Source of the DNA: Pseudomonadota bacterium
GTDB taxonomy: Bacteria > Pseudomonadota > Gammaproteobacteria > Xanthomonadales > Rhodanobacteraceae
Length of the DNA stretch: 39,097 nt
Direction: 5' to 3'
Assembly: GCA_018240465.1 (NCBI GenBank)
Contig: JAFEFS010000095.1
Coordinates: forward strand, 1 to 39,097
Shown: positions 27,078 to 34,626 of the stretch, piece after piece
How the letters are laid out: every line of letters starts with the position of its first letter
How positions within the stretch are numbered: the first letter of the stretch is position 1
Program-made: the position numbers and the translations under genes
The notes under the pieces: generated by a model
Told to the model about the DNA's origin: nothing
Seen by the model: the letters and a program-made list of their open reading frames with translations, nothing else
Databases searched by the model: none

Positions 27078-27119
27078 CACCGCTCACCGCTCACCGCTCA
27101 CCGCTCACCGCTCACCGCT
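27078..27119. repeat. Six perfect tandem copies of the heptamer CACCGCT
   Basis: Forty-two bases are six exact CACCGCT units, ending 8 nt before the yihY start codon. No Shine-Dalgarno sequence stands between. Perfect short tandem repeats can change copy number by strand slippage, which here would alter leader length or, if translation began upstream, the frame. Confidence 0.9.
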
Positions 27120-27127
27120 TACGCACC

Positions 27128-28381
27128 ATGAATTTCGACCGCAACCGTTATCTCAGCTTCGGCCGCTTCATGCTCAAGCGCTTCCTCGACGACCGCTGCC
27201 CGCAGGCAGCGGGTGCGCTGGCCTACACCACATTGTTCGCGCTGGTACCGCTGATCACCGCCGTGCTCGGCATCCTCAGCGCGTTCCCTGCGTTCGCGGA
27301 GTGGCAGGACAGGATCACCCAGTACCTGTTCGACAATTTCGTGCCCTCGGCCGGCGATACCATCCATGCCTATTTCACCGAGTTCACCGCGAATGCCGGC
27401 AAGGCCACCGCGATCGGCATCCTCGTGCTGCTGTTCAGCGTGATCTCGTTGATGATGAGCATCGAGGATGCGTTCAACCGCATCTGGCGCGTGCCGACTG
27501 GACGGCCGCTGACCTCGCGCCTGTTGATGTATTGGGCGGTGCTCACTGCCGGGCCGATCCTGATGGTCGGGGCACTGGCCATTTCGTCCTATGTGTTTGC
27601 CTTGCCGATGCTGGCGCAGGCCGGCGAGTCGTTTCAGGTCAAGGCGCGCCTGCTCGGGCTGCTGCCGTCGCTGATCCAGTGGTTCGCGCTGACCGCGATC
27701 TACGGACTCGTACCGAATTGCCGCGTGCGCATTCGCCACGCAGCGATCGGCGCGCTGATCGCCGCGGTCGCATTCGAGCTGGTCAAGCGCGGCTTCGTGC
27801 TCTACGTCGGCAAGAGCTACAACCAGGTCTACGGCGCACTCGCGATCCTGCCGATGTTCATCGTCTGGATCTACCTGAGCTGGATCATCGTGCTCGTCGG
27901 CGCTTCGATCGCGGCAACGCTGGCCGCGTTCGACTATCGTCCGGACGCGCCGAAGCTCGCCGCCGGCGACGAACTGCGCGGCCTCGTGCGCGTGCTCGCG
28001 CATTTCGCCCAGGCGCAACGGCTGGGCGAGGGCCTGAACGTCGATGCCTTGCGCCAGCGCGAACCGTTCCTCAGCGATGCCTCGACCCAGCGCTACCTCG
28101 GCGACCTGACCAAGGCAGGCCTGATCCGGCGCAGCGAGGCGGGTGATTTCGTCCTCGCGCGCGACCTGGCGACAGTCAGTCTGTACGAATTGTATGCCGC
28201 GAGCGGCTATCGCATCCCGTTGCACGAACCGCTGCCGGTTGCCGGAGACGTCGCGCTGGATGCGCTCGCGACCGGCAAACTCGGCGCGGCGGCCGACGAG
28301 CTGCGCGCGACGCTGGATACACCGCTCGCCGAAATTTTTCCCGCCGGCACGCGGTCGAATGTTCGGCGAACCACGACCTAG
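27128..28381 (+). CDS. YihY/BrkB family inner-membrane protein
   Basis: The 417-residue protein has the YihY/UPF0761 membrane domain with about six helices (residues 35-285). Signatures are CPQAAGALAYTTLFALVPLI, LLFSVISLMMSIEDAFNRIW, LYGLVPNCRVRIRHA in slightly different form, VYGALAILPMFIVWIYLSWIIVLVGA, and a C-terminal cytosolic extension resembling a winged helix (LTKAGLIRRSEAGDFVLARDL). The family was once called RNase BN in error. Its role is unknown. The ATG at 27128 is chosen on homology. The frame continues to an ATG at 27008 through the heptamer array. A TlpA-like gene follows 10 nt downstream. Confidence 0.93.
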   Translation: MNFDRNRYLSFGRFMLKRFLDDRCPQAAGALAYTTLFALVPLITAVLGILSAFPAFAEWQDRITQYLFDNFVPSAGDTIHAYFTEFTANAGKATAIGILVLLFSVISLMMSIEDAFNRIWRVPTGRPLTSRLLMYWAVLTAGPILMVGALAISSYVFALPMLAQAGESFQVKARLLGLLPSLIQWFALTAIYGLVPNCRVRIRHAAIGALIAAVAFELVKRGFVLYVGKSYNQVYGALAILPMFIVWIYLSWIIVLVGASIAATLAAFDYRPDAPKLAAGDELRGLVRVLAHFAQAQRLGEGLNVDALRQREPFLSDASTQRYLGDLTKAGLIRRSEAGDFVLARDLATVSLYELYAASGYRIPLHEPLPVAGDVALDALATGKLGAAADELRATLDTPLAEIFPAGTRSNVRRTTT

Positions 28382-28391
28382 AAGGATCCGC

Positions 28392-28859
28392 ATGAAACGT
28401 TTTTCCGCCCTTTTCGTTGCCGGCCTGCTGATGGCCGGCGTCGCCTGCGCAGCGACCGCGCCGAAACCCGCGCTCAAGGTGACCACGCTCGACGGCAAGG
28501 CCTTCGACCTGTCCGCGCAGAGTGGCAAGTGGGTCATCGTCAATTTCTGGGCGACCTGGTGCTCGCCGTGCATCAAGGAACTGCCCGACATCTCGGCCTA
28601 CGTCGACGCGCACAAGGACAAGGTCGCCGCGATCGGCCTCGCCTATGAAGACAGCGACAAGGCCGACATCGAGAAATTCCTCAAGGCGCATCCGCTGAGC
28701 TATCCGGTCGCGCAGGTCGACGTGATGGACCCGCCCAAGGATTTCGACACACCCAAGGGTCTGCCCAACACCTACCTGATCGCGCCCGATGGGCATGTCG
28801 CCAAGGCGTTTCTCGGGCCGATCCAGATGAAGGATCTCGACGCGATCATCAAACCCTGA
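28392..28859 (+). CDS. TlpA/ResA-like periplasmic thioredoxin
   Basis: The 155-residue protein has a signal peptide (MKRFSALFVAGLLMAGVACA) and a thioredoxin fold of the TlpA/ResA class. The redox motif is WCSPC in VNFWATWCSPCIKELPD, and the cis-proline loop is in GLPNTYLIAPDG. Such proteins reduce or exchange disulfides in the periplasm, often during cytochrome c maturation. GAAGGA at 28381-28386 supports the start. It follows yihY by 10 nt. Its last 11 nt overlap the end of the convergent histidine kinase gene. Confidence 0.92.
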   Translation: MKRFSALFVAGLLMAGVACAATAPKPALKVTTLDGKAFDLSAQSGKWVIVNFWATWCSPCIKELPDISAYVDAHKDKVAAIGLAYEDSDKADIEKFLKAHPLSYPVAQVDVMDPPKDFDTPKGLPNTYLIAPDGHVAKAFLGPIQMKDLDAIIKP

Positions 28860-30165
28860 GGCCGGTTTCGCGCACTGCCCGAAATTCCGGGTCTGCGGCG
28901 AGGGTGAATTCGGCCGCGAACCCGCCATCCGCAGCGTTGGCGAGCGAGAGTGCACCGCCGTGCAACTGCGCGGCGCGCGCCACGATCGACAGGCCGAGCC
29001 CGCTGCCCCGGCTGTTGCGCGCCGAGTCGCCGCGCAGGAACGGTTGTCCCAGGCGCGGCAGCAGATCGGCGGCGACGCCGCCACCGTGATCGGCGATGCG
29101 GATGCGCACCATGCCGTCATCGCGCCACAGCGTCACCGTGAACGGCCCGGCGCCGTGGCGCTCGGCATTGTCCATCAGGTTGCCGAGCGCGCGGCGCAGC
29201 AGGGTCGGCCGAACCTTGGCGTGCAGGGTTGGCGGCGCGCTGAGCTGCCAGTCGTCCGGGCTGGTGCGCTGCCCGAGCAACTGGCCGGCGATGGTGGTCA
29301 GATCGACTTCGCGCGGCACTTCGTCGCGGCCGTCGCGGACGAAGGCGAGGCATTGTTCCAGCGTTTCGTCGAGCTGTTCGAGGTCCGCGATCATTGCCTC
29401 GCGCCGCTGCGCGTCGGCGCCGTCGCCGAGTTCGAGTGCCAGGCGCAGGCGCGCGAGCGGCGTGCGCAAGTCGTGGGAAACGCCGGCGAGCATCAGTTCG
29501 CGCTCGCGCGCGGCGTGACGCAGGCGCTCGCCGGCGTTGCCGATCGCCGCAGCCAGGCTGCGCACCTCGCATGAACTGCCGCGCAGCAGATCCGGCTGCG
29601 CTGCGCCGTCGAGCAGGGTGCCGGCGTTGTGCTCGAGCCGTTCCAGCGGACGCGTCAACAGGCGCGCGGCGACGGCCGCAACCAGTATCGCGATCAAGCC
29701 GGCGACTGCGGCAATGAGCATGGTTTCGCCGAACAGCGGACGGCGACGCGCTGCGCTTTGCAGGACGATCCAGCGCTGCGGGTCGTGCCGGCTGCGGATC
29801 CAGATCTCCGCCACGCCCGTTTGGGCAACGACGACGCGCGAGGGGTCGTCGATCAGATTGCCGATCGAGTCGCCGGTCCGGGCCAGCGCGTTGGCGATGC
29901 GCATGGTCGATGCGGGCGGCGGGCCGGCCTCGAAGCGCAGGCCCAGGCGTTGCATGCGGGCGAGGGTGGTGGCGGCATCGGCATCGTTGCGCGCAGCGAG
30001 ATCGTCGGCGGCGAGCGCCGTCGACAGGGCGAGCCGGCTGAACGTGCCGCTCATGAAGCGCGCGCCGGTACCCAGCGACAGCGCGGCGGCGATGCCGAGG
30101 GCGAGCGCCACTGCCAGTGCGATCAGTCCGAGCACGAGCGCGAACGTGGTCGGGCCGCGTCTCAC
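28849..30165 (-). CDS. EnvZ-type sensor histidine kinase
   Basis: The 438-residue membrane kinase has one helix at residues 8-32, a periplasmic sensor of about 110 residues, a second helix at 149-170 and a HAMP segment (LTRPLERLEHNAGTL). The dimerisation/phosphoacceptor helix has His231 in VSHDLRTPLARLRLALE. The ATPase domain has the N box LGNLMDNAERHG, the G1 box DHGGGV and the G2 region SRGSGLGLSIV. The start is GTG overlapping the response regulator stop by 4 nt (GTGA), with GGAGG just upstream. The layout matches EnvZ/OmpR pairs. The signal is unknown. Confidence 0.93.
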   Translation of the reverse strand: MRRGPTTFALVLGLIALAVALALGIAAALSLGTGARFMSGTFSRLALSTALAADDLAARNDADAATTLARMQRLGLRFEAGPPPASTMRIANALARTGDSIGNLIDDPSRVVVAQTGVAEIWIRSRHDPQRWIVLQSAARRRPLFGETMLIAAVAGLIAILVAAVAARLLTRPLERLEHNAGTLLDGAAQPDLLRGSSCEVRSLAAAIGNAGERLRHAARERELMLAGVSHDLRTPLARLRLALELGDGADAQRREAMIADLEQLDETLEQCLAFVRDGRDEVPREVDLTTIAGQLLGQRTSPDDWQLSAPPTLHAKVRPTLLRRALGNLMDNAERHGAGPFTVTLWRDDGMVRIRIADHGGGVAADLLPRLGQPFLRGDSARNSRGSGLGLSIVARAAQLHGGALSLANAADGGFAAEFTLAADPEFRAVRETGLRV

Positions 30166-30884
30166 CGCGCACCCTCCTTCGCTCCCGGCACGAATACGTA
30201 GCCTTCGCCCCAGACCGTCTGCAGCCAGCGCGGCGCGCGCGGATCGTCTTCGATCAGGCGGCGCAAGCGCGACACCATCACATCGATGCTGCGATCGAAA
30301 GCCTCGTGCTCGCGGCCACGCGCCAGGGCGATGAGTTTCTCCCGGCTGAGCGTCTGGAACGGGTTGGCGACCAGGGCGGCGAGGACCGCGAATTCGCCGC
30401 TGGTCAGCTTGAGCGGCGTCTCGCCGTCGCATAGCTGGCGGGTGGCCGGATCGAACTCGAAACGACCGAAGCGGACGATGCTTTCGCCGCTCTGCGGCGC
30501 GCCGGCCGGCAGCGAAGGTTGGCGGCGCAGGACGGCGCGAATGTGCGCGACCAGCTCGCGTGGGTTGCACGGTTTGCCCAGATAGTCGTCGGCGCCGATT
30601 TCCAGGCCGACGATGCGGTCGATCTCGTCGCCTTTCGCGGTGAGCATGATGATCGGCGTGTGCGTGCCCTCGCCGCGCAGCGTGCGGCACAGTGCGAGCC
30701 CGTCGGCGTCCGGCAGCATCAGATCGAGCACGATCAGGTCGACGTGGTGCTCGGCGAGCGCGCGCCGCATCGCCGCCGCATTGGCGGCTCCGCGCGTGCG
30801 GAACCCCTGTTGTGCCAGGTAGCGCTCGAGCAGATCACGCAGGCGCAGATCGTCGTCGACGACGAGAATGTTCGCACTCTCCAT
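30162..30884 (-). CDS. OmpR-family response regulator
   Basis: The 240-residue regulator has a receiver domain with acidic pocket VVDDD (9-12) and phosphoacceptor Asp54 in LIVLDLMLPDADG, the switch threonine in IMLTAKGD and lysine in YLGKPCNP. A winged-helix DNA-binding domain follows from about residue 138 (LKLTSGEFAVLAALV, SIDVMVSRLRRLIEDDP, VWGEGYVFVPG). It is translated just ahead of its kinase with a 4-nt overlap. The ATG at 30884 begins the homology. It is divergent from the esterase gene across 198 nt, so that operon is a natural candidate target. Confidence 0.95.
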   Translation of the reverse strand: MESANILVVDDDLRLRDLLERYLAQQGFRTRGAANAAAMRRALAEHHVDLIVLDLMLPDADGLALCRTLRGEGTHTPIIMLTAKGDEIDRIVGLEIGADDYLGKPCNPRELVAHIRAVLRRQPSLPAGAPQSGESIVRFGRFEFDPATRQLCDGETPLKLTSGEFAVLAALVANPFQTLSREKLIALARGREHEAFDRSIDVMVSRLRRLIEDDPRAPRWLQTVWGEGYVFVPGAKEGAR

Positions 30885-30986
30885 GCCCCGACTATGTCGC
30901 CGTTCGCGGCGCGCGGCAAGCCATGGATGCCGGCAAATGTAATCAGTTGTTTCCGCCGCAGGCTGCAGAAATATCCATTCACGCCT

Positions 30987-31024
30987 GCCGGACAATCGCA
31001 AACGCGCAAGCGCGTTGTTCCGGC
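30987..31024. repeat. Two-part hairpin in the esterase leader region
   Basis: GCCGGA (30987-30992) pairs with TCCGGC (31019-31024), and inside it AACGCGC (31001-31007) pairs with GCGCGTT (31010-31016). It ends 58 nt before the esterase start. It may be an operator in the divergent promoter region or a structure in the mRNA leader. The rest of the 198-nt gap shows no convincing promoter. Confidence 0.45.
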
Positions 31025-31082
31025 GAGGATGCGCCTGAGGCGTTCCCGCCAGTATCACCATCATCAACAGGAGTTCGCCAAC

Positions 31083-32069
31083 ATGTTTGCCCGAAATTCT
31101 GCAGCAACTGCCAACGGGCCGTCGGCCGGTGCAACACGGCGGGGCATGATCGCCGGGTGCTTGCTGCTGCTGTTGGCATGCAGCGGAGCGACGCTCGCGG
31201 CAACGCGAAACGATGCGATCGATGATGGCGTGAATCTTTCGCCGAGCGCGGCGCGCGCGATCCGGCCCGGCGATTTGCCGGCCGGGATCCGTGTGCTGCG
31301 CGACATCGCCTACGGGCCGGATCCGCTACAGCGTTTCGATGTCTACGCCCCGGCCGGCGCGAACAATGCGCCGGTGATCCTGATGGTTCATGGCGGCGGC
31401 TGGATGCGCGGCGACAAGGCGATGCGGGCCGTCGTCGAGAACAAGGTCAAGCGCTGGGTGCCGCGCGGGTTCATCCTCGTCAGCGTCGATTACCGTCTCG
31501 TCCCCGCGGTCGATCCGCTCGAGGAAGCACAGGATGTCGCCCGCGTCCTCGCCAAGGCACAGCATGACGCGGCCACCTGGGGAGGCGATGCGCACAAGTT
31601 CATCCTGATGGGACATTCGGCCGGGGCGCATCTCGTCGCCCTGCTCGATGCTTCGCCTGCCCGACTTCGCGACGCCGGCGCGGTGGCGCCGCTGGGCAGC
31701 GTGCTGCTCGACAGTGCGGCCCTGGATGTGCCGAGGATCATGGACGCGCCCCATCTGTCCTTGTACGACCGCGCGTTCGGCCGCGATGCAGCTTTGTGGC
31801 AGGCCGCTTCGCCACTGGCCCAGTTGCGCCAGAAGACACCCCCGATCCTGGCCGTGTGTTCCTCACGCCGCCACATCTCCTGTACGCAGGCGCAGCATTT
31901 CATCGCCAAGGCCGTCTCGTTCGGCAGCCGCGCCCGCATGCTCGCGGAAAACCGCACGCACGGCGAGATCAATGCGCAACTCGGTGTGCCGGGCGCCTAC
32001 ACCGATGCCGTCGAGGAATTCCTGGGTTCGCTCGATCCTGCCGTTGCCGCCCGTCTGCGTGCGCGCTGA
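31083..32069 (+). CDS. Exported alpha/beta-hydrolase (carboxylesterase-like)
   Basis: The 328-residue protein has a signal sequence with twin arginines (TRRGMIAGCLLLLLACSG) that could be cut by signal peptidase I or, at Cys33, by signal peptidase II. The hydrolase domain has the oxyanion motif MVHGGGWMRGDK, SVDYRLVPAVDPLEEAQDV and the nucleophile elbow GHSAG with Ser179. A late RTHGEINAQLG offers the catalytic histidine. This layout fits the HGGG/hormone-sensitive-lipase-like esterases. GGAG lies upstream of the ATG. A second exported hydrolase gene follows after 34 nt, suggesting an operon of two secreted enzymes. The substrate is unknown. Confidence 0.9.
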   Translation: MFARNSAATANGPSAGATRRGMIAGCLLLLLACSGATLAATRNDAIDDGVNLSPSAARAIRPGDLPAGIRVLRDIAYGPDPLQRFDVYAPAGANNAPVILMVHGGGWMRGDKAMRAVVENKVKRWVPRGFILVSVDYRLVPAVDPLEEAQDVARVLAKAQHDAATWGGDAHKFILMGHSAGAHLVALLDASPARLRDAGAVAPLGSVLLDSAALDVPRIMDAPHLSLYDRAFGRDAALWQAASPLAQLRQKTPPILAVCSSRRHISCTQAQHFIAKAVSFGSRARMLAENRTHGEINAQLGVPGAYTDAVEEFLGSLDPAVAARLRAR

Positions 32070-32103
32070 GGCGGCGTTGTCCACACCACCGGAGAAAATC
32101 ATC

Positions 32104-34434
32104 ATGCATCATCCATGTTGTCGCCTGCGGCGGCGCACCCGGCTCGTTGCTCCCGCCTGGCAGGCGATTGCGCTGGCGGTCGCCGGCCTGCTCGGTTTTT
32201 CCTCGGTCCGCGCCAGCGTCGCTCCCGGTGCGGTCGATGCGGCGGCCAACGCCGCGGCGACGGCGCCGGCGTGCAAGGCGATCAGCGACGGCACGATCGG
32301 CAATGACGGGTTCTACTGGGAAATCGACGATGCAAACGGAATCGTCACCGACAGCAACGGGAAACCGGCGGCTGGCAGCATCAATCCGCCCGGTGCGAGT
32401 TCGGCGAAATATACGCGCGACACCTTGATGCCGGTCGCTTCGGCGTCGAAGTGGCTCGAAGGCGCATATGTCGCCGAAGTGGCCGCCGTGCAGAACGGCA
32501 ATACCTGGTCCATGCCGGTCGCGGTCGTGCCGTTTCTCAATTTCACCAGCGGCTACGCCAATCAGGTCGATGGCTGCAACGCGCAGAAAACCGGCAAAAG
32601 CGATCCTACCGTGCAGGATTGCCTCAACCAGCCCGGCCAGATCGCAGGGACGACCAACGGCTATCGTGTCCAGGCGTACATCGGCGGCTTCGCCTACAAT
32701 TCGGGCCACCTCGAAGTGCTGCATGGCGGCGCCGACCCGTCGATCGCCACCGTGATCGGCGGCGCCAACGATGACGACAAGATGCTGGCCGACGAAAAAA
32801 GGAATGCGTTCGCCAAGCGTGGCGTGACCATGAACCTGCAGTACTTCTCGCCGATTCTCGCTGGCGGCGTGGCGACGACGGCCGGCGACTATGCCGCGTT
32901 CCTGCGCGGGCTGATCAATACCTCGAATCCGTTGATCATGGGCCGTCTGCTCGCGCCGACGGCAAGCGATCCGTATGCGGTGTGCACCAATCCTGCCGAC
33001 CCGGCCTGCCCGAGCGCGAAGAAGTCGCCGCTGCAGGGCAAGGAGAGCTACCACTATTCGTTGGCGCACTGGATCGAGGATGATCCGCAGAACGGCGACG
33101 GCGCCTACAGCAGCGCGGGCGCGTACGGCTTCTACCCGTGGGTCGATGCATCGAAGACCTATGCAGGCGTCCTCGCGCGCGCCGATACCAACCACACCGC
33201 GAACGACTTTCAACCAGGCTATCGCTCGCAGCAGTGCGGCATGGCCATTCGCCAGGCGTTTTTGAACGGAGTCAGCCAACCCCGGCCAAGCCAGACCACG
33301 CTCACTTCCTCGTTCAATCCGATGCTGTCCAATCAGGCGACGACACTGATCGCAACGGTTGCCGGCACCGCGCCGACCGGCACGGTGACGTTCAGCCTCG
33401 GCGGCACCGCGCTTTGTACCGCGGCGGCGCTGAACACGGTCGGCACTCAGGTTGAGGCAGTCTGTGTCGCCGAACCGCAGGTGAGCGGCGCGATCGTCGC
33501 GCAATACAGCGGCGATGCGAGCAACGCGCCATCGACGTCGGCGCCGCTGAATCAGAGCATCGTGCCGGTCGCAGCGTTCAACCCCGACCAGTTCGGGCTG
33601 ACCGGCACCTGGTACAACCCGGCCACCTCGGGGCAGGGAATCCTGTTGCAGGTGCTTCCCGACCACAATGCTGCGGGCAGCGGATTGCTGTTTGCCGGTT
33701 TCTATACCTTCACCAGCGACGGCGACGGCGCACGCGTCTGGTACACCCTGCAAGGCGACGTGACGAACACCGGTGCCGCCGCGCAGCTCGGCTTGTACAC
33801 GGCGACGGCAGCCGGAAATTTCGCCGCAGGGCCCACCATCGGCGCGCGCCAAGTGGGCAACGCGAGCCTGCGTTTCGGCGACTGCGCACACATGACATTG
33901 AGCTATACGCTCAGCGACGGCAGCGGACTCAGCGGCACGATTCCGCTGACTCGGCTGACCACGAACACATCGTGTTCGCCTGCGGGCGACCTGGGTGAGT
34001 CCGATCCGCGCGCCCTGCTTTCCGGCGCCTGGTATGTTCCGGCGACGAGCGGGCAAGGCCTCGTGTTGGACGTGAGTCCGAGCGACAACGTCCTGGTGGG
34101 CGGATGGTATACGTATTCCGCCGCGGCGAGCGCGGATCAGAACCGGCAGACGTGGTATGTCCTGCAGAGCCACGGCCTGCTGCCGGGTGTGACCACGATC
34201 GAAAACGTGCCGATCTACACCGCAGGCGGCGGCGTCTTCGACCAGCCTACGCTGGTGGTGTCGAGCCAGGTCGGCACGGCCAACGTGCGCTTCGCCGCGG
34301 ATTGCCGTTCGATCACCCTCGACTACGCGTTCAGCAGCGGCGACAACAGCGGCCAGCGGGGCTCGATGGTCCTGGGTTCGCTCGGCCTGAACGCACCCTG
34401 CTCGTTGCCGGCATCGGCGACGACGGGGCAATAG
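32104..34434 (+). CDS. Secreted beta-lactamase-fold serine hydrolase with Ig-like domain and two C-terminal repeats
   Basis: The 776-residue protein has a signal peptide (hydrophobic 20-33). Residues 55-390 resemble the class C beta-lactamase/DD-peptidase fold, with an SxxK motif at Ser113-Lys116 (VASASKWLEGAYV) and a late AGAYGFYPWVDASKTYAGVLAR block in the position of the third motif. Residues 396-485 look like a bacterial Ig-like repeat (TGTVTFSLGG, AQYSGDASNAPSTSA). Then come two copies of an approximately 125-residue module, 498-624 and 638-766, each starting GxWYxPATSGQG and containing a WYTLQ/WYVLQ string and an RF..DC cysteine. GGAG precedes the ATG. Ester, peptide or lactam hydrolysis are all possible. 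Confidence 0.8.
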   Translation: MHHPCCRLRRRTRLVAPAWQAIALAVAGLLGFSSVRASVAPGAVDAAANAAATAPACKAISDGTIGNDGFYWEIDDANGIVTDSNGKPAAGSINPPGASSAKYTRDTLMPVASASKWLEGAYVAEVAAVQNGNTWSMPVAVVPFLNFTSGYANQVDGCNAQKTGKSDPTVQDCLNQPGQIAGTTNGYRVQAYIGGFAYNSGHLEVLHGGADPSIATVIGGANDDDKMLADEKRNAFAKRGVTMNLQYFSPILAGGVATTAGDYAAFLRGLINTSNPLIMGRLLAPTASDPYAVCTNPADPACPSAKKSPLQGKESYHYSLAHWIEDDPQNGDGAYSSAGAYGFYPWVDASKTYAGVLARADTNHTANDFQPGYRSQQCGMAIRQAFLNGVSQPRPSQTTLTSSFNPMLSNQATTLIATVAGTAPTGTVTFSLGGTALCTAAALNTVGTQVEAVCVAEPQVSGAIVAQYSGDASNAPSTSAPLNQSIVPVAAFNPDQFGLTGTWYNPATSGQGILLQVLPDHNAAGSGLLFAGFYTFTSDGDGARVWYTLQGDVTNTGAAAQLGLYTATAAGNFAAGPTIGARQVGNASLRFGDCAHMTLSYTLSDGSGLSGTIPLTRLTTNTSCSPAGDLGESDPRALLSGAWYVPATSGQGLVLDVSPSDNVLVGGWYTYSAAASADQNRQTWYVLQSHGLLPGVTTIENVPIYTAGGGVFDQPTLVVSSQVGTANVRFAADCRSITLDYAFSSGDNSGQRGSMVLGSLGLNAPCSLPASATTGQ

Positions 34435-34456
34435 GCCGAACCCGGGGACGCGAAAT

Positions 34457-34499
34457 GCCGACACCTGCGGCAACCGGTGTCGGCCGGCGTTGCCGGCCG
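34457..34499. terminator. Two GC-rich hairpins between convergent genes
   Basis: GCCGACACC / GGTGTCGGC (34457-34465, 34476-34484) and CGGCCGGC / GCCGGCCG (34481-34488, 34492-34499) stand in the 192-nt gap between the serine hydrolase and the convergent TonB receptor. The stems overlap by four bases and so exclude one another. No T-tract is present, so termination is only a guess. Confidence 0.4.
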
Positions 34500-34626
34500 A
34501 ATCGACGGCCGGTCTGCCGCGCTTCGCGTTCGGCGACGGCTCGGCGCACGAGGTTGCCGCGCCGGCACGGCAGCGCCGCTGCGCAGCGCGGCGCGCAATT
34601 CGGCAGCGGCGGGCAGCGTGCTGCGA

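Noticed and set aside
27078..27119. CRISPR-like repeat array
   Set aside because: The units are 7 bp with no spacers, and no cas gene is present.
27008..27127. Upstream extension of yihY through the heptamer array (a phase-variable start)
   Set aside because: The family begins at the ATG at 27128 and the extension is mostly repeat-encoded. Phase variation by leader length is kept as a hypothesis, but the longer protein is not.
31969..34473. 834-codon minus-strand open frame opposite the serine hydrolase
   Set aside because: The plus strand shows export signal, SxxK motif and tandem repeats. The antisense product shows none.
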